A stretch of DNA of 64,000 nucleotides from Cohnella sp. OV330 (GTDB taxonomy: Bacteria; Bacillota; Bacilli; Paenibacillales; Paenibacillaceae). The position numbers and the translations under genes were made by a program. Shown piece after piece: positions 43,431 through 51,539 of the stretch (the stretch's first letter is position 1; the number at the start of each line of letters is the position of its first letter). The notes under the pieces were generated by a model. The model had not been told where the DNA came from and did not search any database. It saw only the letters and a program-made list of their open reading frames with translations. Location: the NCBI RefSeq assembly GCF_900112065.1, contig NZ_FOKE01000013.1, positions 1-64,000 of the forward strand, read 5' to 3'.

Positions 43431-43663
43431 CGTTAGCCGATAAAATCGGCTATCTCCTCCAGCTTCACGCCCCGGGCGCTCCCGTTAGCCGATAAAATCG
43501 GCTATCTCCTCCAGAATCACGCCCCGGGTGCCCCCGTTAGCCGATAAAATCGGCTATCTTCTCCAGAATCACGCCCCGGGTGCCCCCGTTAGCCGATAAA
43601 ATCGGCTATCTCCTCCAGGACCACGCCCTGGGGACCTCCGTTAGCCGATAAAATCGGCTATCT
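43431..43663. repeat. Head-to-tail palindromic repeat, five units, exact 52-nt period
   Basis: Each unit holds TTAGCCGATAAAATCGGCTA (8-bp stem, AAA loop). Units begin (cgttag) at 43431, 43483, 43535, 43587 and 43639, an exact 52-nt period. The 30-nt stretches between are also related (CTCCAGAATCACGCCCCGGG core). It lies in the 3' untranslated region of the histidine kinase-response regulator transcript, before its terminator. The remaining 43664-43798 shows only short degenerate repeats (TCTTCC/ATCTTC variants). Confidence 0.95.
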
Positions 43664-43798
43664 CCGCTCTCACCGCTCGCTTGGTGCGCATCTTTCGTGC
43701 TCGTATCTTCCATACTTGCATCTTCCGTACTCACATCAACCGTTCTCGCGTCTTCCGCTCTCACATCATCCATGCCCTTTGACCAGCCAAACCCCAAC

Positions 43799-45484
43799 TC
43801 ACGGCGCTTCCGTCCCCTGCGCCCGGTACTCCGACGGCGACAGCCCCACGTAGTTGCGGAACGCCTTGGAAAAGTAATTTTTGTCCTTGAAGCCGAGCAT
43901 CTCGGAGATCTCCTGGATCTTCAGCTCCGGCCGGTCGAGCAGCGCCTTGGCCTTGTCCATGCGCACCTTCTGCACGTACTCGTGGATGCCGAAGCCGTAT
44001 TGCTGCTTGAACAGCTTCATCAGGTATTCCCTGCTCAGAAAATAGCGCTCCGTAAACATCGAGATCTTGATGTCCTCGAAGTAATGCTGTTCGATGTAGC
44101 GCTTGATCTCCCCCACATCGAAGACGCGCTCCGGCGACAGCGAGGCGCGCGCCAGCTCGGCGTACCGCTCGCAAAGCCCGCAGAGCAAAGCCTCGTACTC
44201 GTCGAAGCCGGCATAATCGGCGGACAGTCCGAGCGCGCCCAGCGCCCCGTCGCCGCGGATACCCGCTGCAGCCCCGCCGTCCCCGCCCGAGCCGCCGCTC
44301 GCAGCGCCGGCTGCCGGCAGACCCAGCTCGAGCGCCAGCTCGCCGAGCAGGAAGATCAGCTCCTCCAGCAGCCGATCCGCCTGCTTGAAGCTGAAGCGGC
44401 CCCGCTCCCGCACGCCGGCCAGGAACTGCTGGGCGACCGTCCGCGCCTGCGCTGCGCTGCCCGCCTCGATCGCCGCGCGAAGCTGCGGCATTCGCGCCGC
44501 GAATGAAACGGCCGGCGCGCTCGCCTCCTTGCGTTCCGCCGCGGGCGGCGCCGGCTGAAGCGCGTCGCGGCGGAACAGGTCGGCGTCGTCCGCCGCCTCG
44601 GACGCGGCGCCGTAAGCGTCCGCCAATCCCCCGACCGCGACGCCGGGTCCGCTCAGACCCGCGACCGTGCGGATGCCGAACAGGTCGCTCAGCCCCTGCG
44701 CGATCTTGCGCGCGAAGTGCGCGGCGCGGAACGCGAGATCCTCGGGATAGCCGCCCGTCATCGAATGGATGACGATCAGCTCCCGGTCCCGCTTCGGATT
44801 CGCCAGGCCGAAGCTCTGGAAGCCCGCCTCGGCGAACTCGCCGACGACGTTGGCCGCCGCGTAGTGCAGCAGCGCCGTCTCGCCCTTGAACCGGCCGGCC
44901 GCGACCGCGTTCAAGTTCAGCAGGCGAAGCACGGTCACGCCGAACCGCGTACCGGGATCGTCCGCGCCGATGAGCCGCAGGTACGCTTCGCTGCTGCCGG
45001 CCCTGAACGTGCGGGCCAGCAGCGACAGGTAGATGTTTTCCTTCAGCTTGGGCAGCGACATGTTGAGCGCGATATCGCGGTCGATATGGTCCCGCTTGCT
45101 GTCTCGCCGGGCGTCCAGGACGCCCGCCGCCTTGGCGAGCGCCTGGTTGAGATCGCCCCGGTTGACCGGCTTCAGCAGGTAGTCGACGACCCGCGAGCGG
45201 ATCGCCTGGCGCGTATAGTCGAAGTCGTTGTAGCCGCTGATGACGATCGTGAACAGATCGGGATAATCCCGCTCCACGACCTGCAGGAATGCCAGCCCGT
45301 CCATGACCGGCATCTTCATGTCGACCAGCACCAGGTCGGGCCGCTCCCGCTCCAGCAGCGCCAGCCCTTCCTTGCCGTCGGCCGCCTCGAGCACCTCGCC
45401 GATGCCGTGCCGCGGCCAATCTCCCAGGATGCGAATGGCTTCGCGGGTCGGCTCCTCGTCGTCGATGATCAACGCTTTATACAA
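43799..45484 (-). CDS. YesN-type response regulator (REC-AraC), alpha-galactoside locus
   Basis: The 561 residues comprise a receiver domain (ALIIDDEEPTREAI, LVLVDMKMP with phospho-Asp, YLLKPVN), a long middle region that includes an Ala/Gly-rich disordered stretch (about 395-425), and a C-terminal AraC helix-turn-helix domain (FLSREYLMKLFKQQYG, IQEISEMLGFKDKNYFSKAF). It overlaps the kinase gene by eight nt, so it is the kinase's partner. It probably binds the direct-repeat sites at 43333 and 47334 to switch on the sugar importer. Confidence 0.93.
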   Translation of the reverse strand: MYKALIIDDEEPTREAIRILGDWPRHGIGEVLEAADGKEGLALLERERPDLVLVDMKMPVMDGLAFLQVVERDYPDLFTIVISGYNDFDYTRQAIRSRVVDYLLKPVNRGDLNQALAKAAGVLDARRDSKRDHIDRDIALNMSLPKLKENIYLSLLARTFRAGSSEAYLRLIGADDPGTRFGVTVLRLLNLNAVAAGRFKGETALLHYAAANVVGEFAEAGFQSFGLANPKRDRELIVIHSMTGGYPEDLAFRAAHFARKIAQGLSDLFGIRTVAGLSGPGVAVGGLADAYGAASEAADDADLFRRDALQPAPPAAERKEASAPAVSFAARMPQLRAAIEAGSAAQARTVAQQFLAGVRERGRFSFKQADRLLEELIFLLGELALELGLPAAGAASGGSGGDGGAAAGIRGDGALGALGLSADYAGFDEYEALLCGLCERYAELARASLSPERVFDVGEIKRYIEQHYFEDIKISMFTERYFLSREYLMKLFKQQYGFGIHEYVQKVRMDKAKALLDRPELKIQEISEMLGFKDKNYFSKAFRNYVGLSPSEYRAQGTEAP

Positions 45485-47312
45485 GACGTCCGCCTCCTCC
45501 CGGGATCTTCATGCGCAGCTCCGTGCCGATTTCGAGCGCCTCGATCTCGAGCCCCGCTTCCCCGCCGAACAGCAGCTTCAGGCGCGCGTCCAGATTGCGC
45601 AGGCCGATACTGTCGCCGGTGCGGGCTTCCCATGCCTCCTCGAAGGAAGCGCGCACCTCCCGCAGGCGGTCCGGCGCGATGCCCGGCCCGTAGTCGCGTA
45701 CGGCGATGACCGCCCGGTCTTCCTCCATATAGACGGATAGCGCGATCGTGACGGGCCGCTGCACCTTTTCGACGCCGTGCTTGATCGCATTTTCAACGAG
45801 AGACTGAATCGACAGCTTCGGGATCGACAGCTGGAGCAGCGCCTCCCCGATGTCGTAGGACATGGCGACGCGGCTGCCGAATCTCGCCTTCTGCAGCATC
45901 ATGTACCTTTCCACGTGCTTCAGCTCCTCATTCAAATAGACGATATCCTTGCCGCTGATGCAGTAGCGGAGCGTGCCAGCGAGCGCGTCGACCATGTCCG
46001 CCACGTCGTCGTTGCCGCTCTTCAGCGCTTTCGTCGATATCGCCTGCAGCGCGTTGTATAGAAAATGCGGATTGATCTCGGCTTCCAGCGCCTTCAGGAT
46101 CGCGCTCTGCTCCGTAAGCTTCATCTTGTACCGCTCGTTGATCAGCTCGTTCGTCCGCCGCGCCATCAGGTTGAAGTGCTTGGATAAATATGCGATCTCG
46201 TCGAGCCCGCGCACCTCGGTCACCGTCTCGAAGTCGCCCGCGCCGAACCGGCTCATCTCCTTGGACAGCCGCTTGAGCGGACGCGTGATCGCGTTCGAGG
46301 TCAGGATGACGAGCCCGACCGCGACGGCCAGGAACCCCAAGCCGATCCAGATGCTGATGCGCCGCGCCTCCACCGCCGTCCGATAGATCTCGCTGAACGG
46401 AATCGGCTTGACGAGCCGCCAGCCGTCCTGCCCGTCTACGTTTTCGACGACCAGATAGCGCCCGTCCGGTCCCTGCCAATTGAATCTCCCCTTCGTCTCC
46501 TCCGCGTGGAGCAAGGACGTGAAGTCCTCGTCGCCCGAGGCGGAAGCGTAGAAGCCGGGATCGTCGACATGAAACGGCGTGTCGTCCGCGTCCAACAGAA
46601 TGGCGTGCTCTCCGGCGGTCTTGGGCATGTCGGCCATGATCGCGTTTTTGGCCGAATCGTTCACGTAAAAGCTGAGGATGGCGCGCGCCTGCCGATCCTT
46701 CAGCGAGCGCAGCACCCGGTGATACGCCATGTAAACGCCCTCCGGCGCGGTGCCGTAGCCGGTGGCGCGCGACAGGACCAGCGATTGCACGCTCCGGTTG
46801 TACGGATCCGCCATCGCCCGCTCGTACCAGGCCTGCCCAGGGATGCCGTCGTCCAGCGCGGCGCGCACCGTTACGTTGTATCGCTCGCGGGTTACGTACA
46901 GATACTTGCGTTCGTCCACCAGGTACAAGTAGATGCTCTGCAGATCGGACCTCGCGTAAAAAAGCGAACGCAAATAGTCCTCCAGATACAGCCGGGAGGC
47001 ATAGTCTTCGTCCTCGCGCTCGATAGCGCGCATCAGCGGGTCGTAATCGATCTGCGGCAGCGACAGCTGTTCGAGCTCGCTCATGTACTTGGCGTAGTTC
47101 TGGTTTACCAGCTTCAGGTTGCTCCGGTTGCTCGCGATGCTGTTCGCCACGGATTCCCGCTCGATGATCTTGTATGCGATGACGGTGAGGCTCGAGACGA
47201 TCAGAATGATGATGGAGGTGAACAGCAGGATCAGCTTGTTCACCAGCCTGCGGGAAGGCGCCTCGCGCAGCCGGCGCGCGGTCCGCCGCAGCCATTGCGG
47301 GAAAATCTGCAT
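45477..47312 (-). CDS. YesM-type sensor histidine kinase, alpha-galactoside locus
   Basis: The 611 residues comprise a short cytoplasmic head, TM1 (LILLFTSIIILIVSSLTVIA), an extracellular sensor of about 270 residues, TM2 (IWIGLGFLAVAVGLVILTS), HAMP (RPLKRLSKEMSRFGAGDF), a His_kinase domain with phospho-His in INPHFLYNALQAIS, and an ATPase domain with NAIKHGVEK and DYGPGI. It should sense an extracellular sugar, or its loaded binding protein, and phosphorylate the overlapping response regulator. Its own start lies 21 nt from operator 2, and its -10 would lie on the other side of that site, which suggests feedback repression. Confidence 0.93.
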   Translation of the reverse strand: MQIFPQWLRRTARRLREAPSRRLVNKLILLFTSIIILIVSSLTVIAYKIIERESVANSIASNRSNLKLVNQNYAKYMSELEQLSLPQIDYDPLMRAIEREDEDYASRLYLEDYLRSLFYARSDLQSIYLYLVDERKYLYVTRERYNVTVRAALDDGIPGQAWYERAMADPYNRSVQSLVLSRATGYGTAPEGVYMAYHRVLRSLKDRQARAILSFYVNDSAKNAIMADMPKTAGEHAILLDADDTPFHVDDPGFYASASGDEDFTSLLHAEETKGRFNWQGPDGRYLVVENVDGQDGWRLVKPIPFSEIYRTAVEARRISIWIGLGFLAVAVGLVILTSNAITRPLKRLSKEMSRFGAGDFETVTEVRGLDEIAYLSKHFNLMARRTNELINERYKMKLTEQSAILKALEAEINPHFLYNALQAISTKALKSGNDDVADMVDALAGTLRYCISGKDIVYLNEELKHVERYMMLQKARFGSRVAMSYDIGEALLQLSIPKLSIQSLVENAIKHGVEKVQRPVTIALSVYMEEDRAVIAVRDYGPGIAPDRLREVRASFEEAWEARTGDSIGLRNLDARLKLLFGGEAGLEIEALEIGTELRMKIPGGGGRLV

Positions 47313-47333
47313 AAATGCCTCCAGTTCACCTTA

Positions 47334-47356
47334 TTACCCTTAAGTGATTACTTAAA
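47334..47356 (+). promoter_or_regulatory. Operator 2 of the alpha-galactoside locus
   Basis: TTACCCTTAA, two nt, GATTACTTAAA in plus orientation, matching operator 1 at 21 of 23 bases. It sits five nt before the permease -35 (a class II activator position) and downstream of the divergent kinase -10. Confidence 0.8.
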
Positions 47357-47361
47357 TCCAT

Positions 47362-47390
47362 TTAGGACGTATTCGGCGCCGTTTTATAAT
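47362..47390 (+). promoter_or_regulatory. Permease operon promoter
   Basis: -35 TTAGGA (47362-47367, weak), 17-nt spacer, -10 TATAAT (47385-47390). The weak -35 next to an operator fits activator dependence. Confidence 0.7.
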
Positions 47391-47392
47391 GC

Positions 47393-47398
47393 ATTATA
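47393..47398 (-). promoter_or_regulatory. -10 element of the divergent kinase promoter
   Basis: TATAAT on the minus strand; with the permease -10 it forms the palindrome TATAATGCATTATA (47385-47398). No clear -35 was identified. Confidence 0.5.
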
Positions 47399-47437
47399 GC
47401 CTAAACCCGTCACACCACAAGAGAAAGAGGTGCCGCT

Positions 47438-48325
47438 ATGGCCTCGTTTTACCGCAAATGGCGCGATAAGCTAGAGTTCGGCATATTCACGCTGCCCGTT
47501 CTGATCTGCGTGGCCGTCGCCTTTTACATTCCGTTCGTCATGACCGTCCGCTACTCGCTGACCAAGTGGAACGGCATCTCCAAGCATCCGAAGTTCATCG
47601 GCCTGGACAATTTCAAGCAGATCTTCACCGGCGACGCCAACTTCACGAACGCGGCCTGGTTCACGGTCAAGTACGCCGTGCTCTATATCGTGCTCATCAA
47701 CGTGCTGGCCATTCTGCTGGCGCTCGTCCTGGATGCCAAGCTGAAGTCGAAGACCTGGCTGCGGGCAGCCTTTTTCATCCCGTACATTCTCAGCCTCGTC
47801 ATCGTCGGCTTCATCTGGAAGTTCATCTTCATGCAGGGCTTCGAGTCGCTCGGCAACAGCACGGGCTGGCATATTTTCAAAATGAGCTGGCTCGGGGAGC
47901 CGGGACTCGCCTTCATCTCCGTCCTGTTCGTCTCGATCTGGCAGTCGATCGGCTTTTATCTCGTCATATACATCGCCGGCCTGCAGTCCGTTCCGGGCGA
48001 TCTGAAGGAAGCAGCCGTCGTGGACGGCGCCGGCCCCGTCCGCCGCTTCTTCAGCGTGACGCTGCCGCTGCTCGCGCCTTCGATCACGATCGCCGTCTTC
48101 ATGGCGCTGACCAATTCGATCAAAGTGTTCGACGTCATCCTCTCCCTCACCGGAGGCGGTCCCGGCGGCACGACGTACAGCGTCGCCTACGACATTTACC
48201 GCGACACCTTCACGAACAACCTGTACGGCTACGGCACCGCCAAGGCGCTCATTCTGTTCGTCGCCGTCCTGATCATCACCGTCATCCAGCTCACCATCTT
48301 CAAGCGCAGGGAGGTTGAAGCCTAA
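47438..48325 (+). CDS. Sugar ABC transporter permease 1 (MsmF/UgpA-like)
   Basis: The 295 residues have six membrane helices. The binding-protein-dependent permease loop is DLKEAAVVDGAGPVRRFFSV (EAA motif: EAA...G...I/F...LP), followed by TLPLLAPSITIAVF. It contacts the ATPase through the EAA loop in the cytoplasm. It pairs with permease 2, whose start overlaps the stop here by one base (TAATG). The -10 TATAAT and operator 2 lie upstream. Cargo is likely an alpha-galactoside from the GH36 and binding-protein context. Confidence 0.93.
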   Translation: MASFYRKWRDKLEFGIFTLPVLICVAVAFYIPFVMTVRYSLTKWNGISKHPKFIGLDNFKQIFTGDANFTNAAWFTVKYAVLYIVLINVLAILLALVLDAKLKSKTWLRAAFFIPYILSLVIVGFIWKFIFMQGFESLGNSTGWHIFKMSWLGEPGLAFISVLFVSIWQSIGFYLVIYIAGLQSVPGDLKEAAVVDGAGPVRRFFSVTLPLLAPSITIAVFMALTNSIKVFDVILSLTGGGPGGTTYSVAYDIYRDTFTNNLYGYGTAKALILFVAVLIITVIQLTIFKRREVEA

Positions 48326-49158
48326 TGTCCGCTTCTAATAAAGCGACCCGCTGGGCCCTTGAGATCGTCATGATCCTCCTCTCCCTCGTGTTCCTGTACC
48401 CGCTCTTCCTGGCGATCTTCAACTCGTTCAAGAGCTTCCAGGAAGTCATGTCCGACGTCATCGCGCTGCCGCATCACTGGACGTTCGCCAACTACTCGTA
48501 CGTGTGGAAGTTTATCAACTATCCGCGCCTGTTCTTGAACAACACGATCATCACCGTGCTGGGGCTCGCCGGCATCGTCCTCGTCTCCTCGATCGCCGCC
48601 TACAAGCTGGCGCGCACGAAGTCGAGACTGAGCGGCATCGTCTACTTCATTTGCATCATGCCGATGCTCATCCCGTTCCAGTCGATCATGCTCACGGTGC
48701 TCAAGACCGCGCGGTTCCTGCATTTGTCCGACAGCACTTGGGGACTCGGCCTGCTGTACTGGGGCTTCGGCGCTCCGCTGGCCGTCTTTATCTATCACGG
48801 GTTCGTCAAAGGCATACCGAAGGAGCTCGACGAGAGCGCGATGATCGACGGGGCTTCCGGCTTCGGGCTGTTCTTCCGGATCATCTTCCCGCTGCTCAAG
48901 TCCGTCACGGCGACGATCGTCATCATCGACGTCATGTGGATCTGGAACGACTTCCTGCTCCCGCTCCTCATGGTCAACGGCTCGCCGACGACCAAGACGC
49001 TGACGCTCGCGGCCTACACGTTCGTCGGCCAGTACACGTCGGACTGGCAGTACGCGATGACCGCCATGGTGATGGCCGTCCTGCCGTCGATCGTCGTATT
49101 CATGTTCCTGCAAAAATACATCGTCAAAGGCGTCGTCGCCGGCGCGGTGAAGGGTTAA
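48325..49158 (+). CDS. Sugar ABC transporter permease 2 (MsmG/UgpE-like)
   Basis: The 277 residues have six membrane helices and the EAA loop ELDESAMIDGASGFGLFFRI followed by IFPLLKSV. The C-terminus LQKYIVKGVVAGAVKG is the standard end of this permease type. It forms the heterodimeric channel with permease 1. It is the last gene of the two-gene operon, closed by a terminator shared with the convergent binding-protein gene. Confidence 0.93.
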   Translation: MSASNKATRWALEIVMILLSLVFLYPLFLAIFNSFKSFQEVMSDVIALPHHWTFANYSYVWKFINYPRLFLNNTIITVLGLAGIVLVSSIAAYKLARTKSRLSGIVYFICIMPMLIPFQSIMLTVLKTARFLHLSDSTWGLGLLYWGFGAPLAVFIYHGFVKGIPKELDESAMIDGASGFGLFFRIIFPLLKSVTATIVIIDVMWIWNDFLLPLLMVNGSPTTKTLTLAAYTFVGQYTSDWQYAMTAMVMAVLPSIVVFMFLQKYIVKGVVAGAVKG

Positions 49159-49185
49159 TCGAAGCTTGACGCCATACGAAAAATA

Positions 49186-49219
49186 CGAAGACCGCCTGGC
49201 TCGACGCCGGCGGTCTTCG
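49186..49219. terminator. Bidirectional terminator
   Basis: CGAAGACCGCC pairs with GGCGGTCTTCG around a 12-nt loop, with A-rich sequence before and a weak T tract after. It lies between convergent genes ending at 49158 and 49256. Confidence 0.75.
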
Positions 49220-49255
49220 ATGCGTTTGATGCGTTTCTACCCTGCAGGCTGCCGG

Positions 49256-50767
49256 CTACGAATGTCGTGCGCGCCAGGCATCCAGCTGCCTTTGCACTTC
49301 CGCCCGCACCTCGTCCAGCCCTGCCTGCCTCAGCTCCGCATTGAACTTGGGCAGTACGGCATCCACGTCCACGCTGCCCGTCATCAGGCCCGGATAGTAC
49401 TTTTCCCACACCGTTCGGATGTTGTCGATCTGAATGGACATGCCCGCCAGATCCGGCGTGAATCCGAACAGCTTGGATTTGACGTACTCGGCGTTGGCCG
49501 CCCGGTACCGGTCCCACTTATCCAGCGGATCCGGATATTCGCCGCCGATCGTCTTGAGGATAAACCAGTTGCCCTGCGTATACTGCACCCCTTCATAGCC
49601 GACCGCCGCGCCTTGATCGCCGCCGTCCCGTGAAGATTTGAGCAGCACCTGCCCGTTGTCGTCCAGCGTGTAGTGCACGCCTTCGATGCCGTAATTGAAC
49701 AGATTGCGGAGCTCGGGATCCGTGTTGAGCAAATTCAGGAACTTGACGCTCTCGGCCGGATGCGCGGAGTTGGCGTTGATCGCCATGATCCCGCCGCGCG
49801 CGGATTCCGTCGTGATCAGAGGCAGCGTTACCGGTTGGGCGACGACCTTGTAGCCGCGATCCTTGCTCCAGCTGTTCTCCGCGAGCGGACCGCCCCCTGC
49901 CGGCTTCCAGAATACCAGATCTCCCCGCTTCAGATTCTGGCTCTCCCGGAGGGCCGCATCTTCATTAATGTAGCCCTTGAGATAATAGCGGCGGAGCGTA
50001 TCCAGCACTTGCCTGGCTTCCTGCGTCTCGAAGATGTTGACCACCGGCGCTCTCGGATCCAGCGAACGGACCATCAGCGGCAGCGGCTTGTCGATCACGT
50101 ACTCGTAGCCGTCCAGCGCGAAGAAGTTCTGGGAATCCTTGTCCAGCTCCATCGGCTGGTAGGCGGGCTCTTTGTCCTTGATCATGCCGAGCAGCGGCTC
50201 GAGCGATTCCAACGTGCCGTACTTGGCGATATCGATGCCGTACTTCCGTACGAGCGACTCCGGATACATCCACTGCATCCGGACCGCTAGCTCCTTGTTC
50301 GTCGGCACCCCGTAGATCCCGCCATCCTCCATGCGGACGCCCTGCCACAGCACGGGATCGATCGCGTCGTACATCTCCCGGCCGAGTCCGGACAGATAGT
50401 GGTCCAGCTTGAGCCACGCCCCCCGTTGCACGAAGCTCGCGTAGTCGGTCGCAAAGGCGATGTCGAAGGGCGTGCCCGTCGAGATCAGCGTATTGATCCG
50501 GTCGCTGTATTCCTGCCAGCCGACCTTTATATAGGTGATCGTGACCCCGATTTTTTTTGCCGTCACTTCATTGATCTTGTCGTTGACCATCTTCAGATCG
50601 GGATCCGGATTGCCGAGCGTGTAGTAGATCAGATTGACGGCGCCGCTCGCTTGAACCGGCAGATCTCCCGCGGCCGATTCGGACATGCAGCCGGACAGCG
50701 GCAGCGCCAGCAGCGCGGCAAGCATGGCCGCCTTGAGGATCGAGCCGCGGATTCGTCGGTATCGCAT
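49256..50767 (-). CDS. Second oligosaccharide-binding lipoprotein of the lpl-like locus
   Basis: The 503 residues include lipobox ALPLSGCMS and a YtcQ/LplA-type binding fold: VNLIYYTLGNPDPDLKMVND, INTLISTGTPFDIAFAT, YGVPTNKELAV, and a C-terminal DUF3502-like region (RDGGDQGAAVGYEGVQYTQG). It is similar in plan to the protein at 53.4-55.0 kb. It is the last gene of the minus-strand set, seven nt after the response regulator. A second binding protein in the regulatory operon may act as a sensor accessory for the kinase rather than a transport component; this is inference. Confidence 0.9.
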   Translation of the reverse strand: MRYRRIRGSILKAAMLAALLALPLSGCMSESAAGDLPVQASGAVNLIYYTLGNPDPDLKMVNDKINEVTAKKIGVTITYIKVGWQEYSDRINTLISTGTPFDIAFATDYASFVQRGAWLKLDHYLSGLGREMYDAIDPVLWQGVRMEDGGIYGVPTNKELAVRMQWMYPESLVRKYGIDIAKYGTLESLEPLLGMIKDKEPAYQPMELDKDSQNFFALDGYEYVIDKPLPLMVRSLDPRAPVVNIFETQEARQVLDTLRRYYLKGYINEDAALRESQNLKRGDLVFWKPAGGGPLAENSWSKDRGYKVVAQPVTLPLITTESARGGIMAINANSAHPAESVKFLNLLNTDPELRNLFNYGIEGVHYTLDDNGQVLLKSSRDGGDQGAAVGYEGVQYTQGNWFILKTIGGEYPDPLDKWDRYRAANAEYVKSKLFGFTPDLAGMSIQIDNIRTVWEKYYPGLMTGSVDVDAVLPKFNAELRQAGLDEVRAEVQRQLDAWRARHS

Positions 50768-50774
50768 GGCCGCC

Positions 50775-51536
50775 CTATTCCTTTCTCCGCAGATCCGAAG
50801 GCGACTTGTGAAAGTACGCGTTAAAATGCGTATAAAAGTAATTCAGGTTGGCGTAGCCGACGGACTGGGCGATCGTCGCTATTTTCTCGTCCGTCGTCTG
50901 AATTCGTTCGCGCGCCCGAAACATTCGGTAGGCCATAAGGTACTCCGAAAATTTCATCTGCGTTTCTTTCAAAAAGAGCTGTCCGAGATAGGTTCCGTTC
51001 ATGCGAAAGCGTTCCGCCACCGTTTTGAGGTTCAGATTTTGGCCGTATTCCGCCTTGACCATCTGCAGAATGCGGTTCGTCAGCTTGGACAGGCTGTCGT
51101 ATCGCACGCCGAGTATGGGGTCCGCGTCGCGGTCGTCCGGTTCCGCCCCCGCCAGCGTACCGTTCAGATCTTCGACGATAATCCGCTGTACCAGCGCTTG
51201 CAGCTTGGCGCGCTCGATCGGCTTGAGCAGATAGTCCTTGGCCCCGCAATGAATCGCCTGCATGGCGTATTCGAATTCCTCGTAACCGCTCATCATAATA
51301 TAGGTAGCCGGAAGCCGTATTTCCTTCAGCTTGCGGATGGCGTTATAACCGCGTTCCTTGCCGATGCAAACGTCGAAGATGGCCAGGTCCGGCCCGAACT
51401 CCACGGCTTTGGCGATCGCGCCCTCGTACGTCTCGCTGGTCTCGATCCTCGCGAAGCCGAGCTTCTCCCAATCCAGCGTTCGCTTGACGCCCTCCAGAAT
51501 CTGCGGCTCGTCGTCCACGAGCAGAAGCTTATACAT
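50775..51536 (-). CDS. YesN-type response regulator (REC-AraC), lpl-like locus
   Basis: The compact 253-residue version comprises a receiver domain (LLLVDDEPQILEGV, LAIFDVCIG with Asp, YLLKPIE) joined directly to an AraC DNA-binding domain (RFRMNGTYLGQLFLKETQ, IATIAQSVGYANLNYFYTHF). The usual Met/Pro after the phospho-Asp is changed to CIG, uncommon but compatible with phosphorylation. It lies three nt after the kinase gene. Its binding site was not identified; the promoter before 56925 is the candidate. Confidence 0.92.
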   Translation of the reverse strand: MYKLLLVDDEPQILEGVKRTLDWEKLGFARIETSETYEGAIAKAVEFGPDLAIFDVCIGKERGYNAIRKLKEIRLPATYIMMSGYEEFEYAMQAIHCGAKDYLLKPIERAKLQALVQRIIVEDLNGTLAGAEPDDRDADPILGVRYDSLSKLTNRILQMVKAEYGQNLNLKTVAERFRMNGTYLGQLFLKETQMKFSEYLMAYRMFRARERIQTTDEKIATIAQSVGYANLNYFYTHFNAYFHKSPSDLRRKE

Positions 51537-51539
51537 GGA

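Noticed and set aside
43431..43663. CRISPR-like array (repeat-spacer appearance, five units)
   Set aside because: The 30-nt intervening stretches resemble one another instead of being unique, the period is exactly constant, and no cas gene is present.
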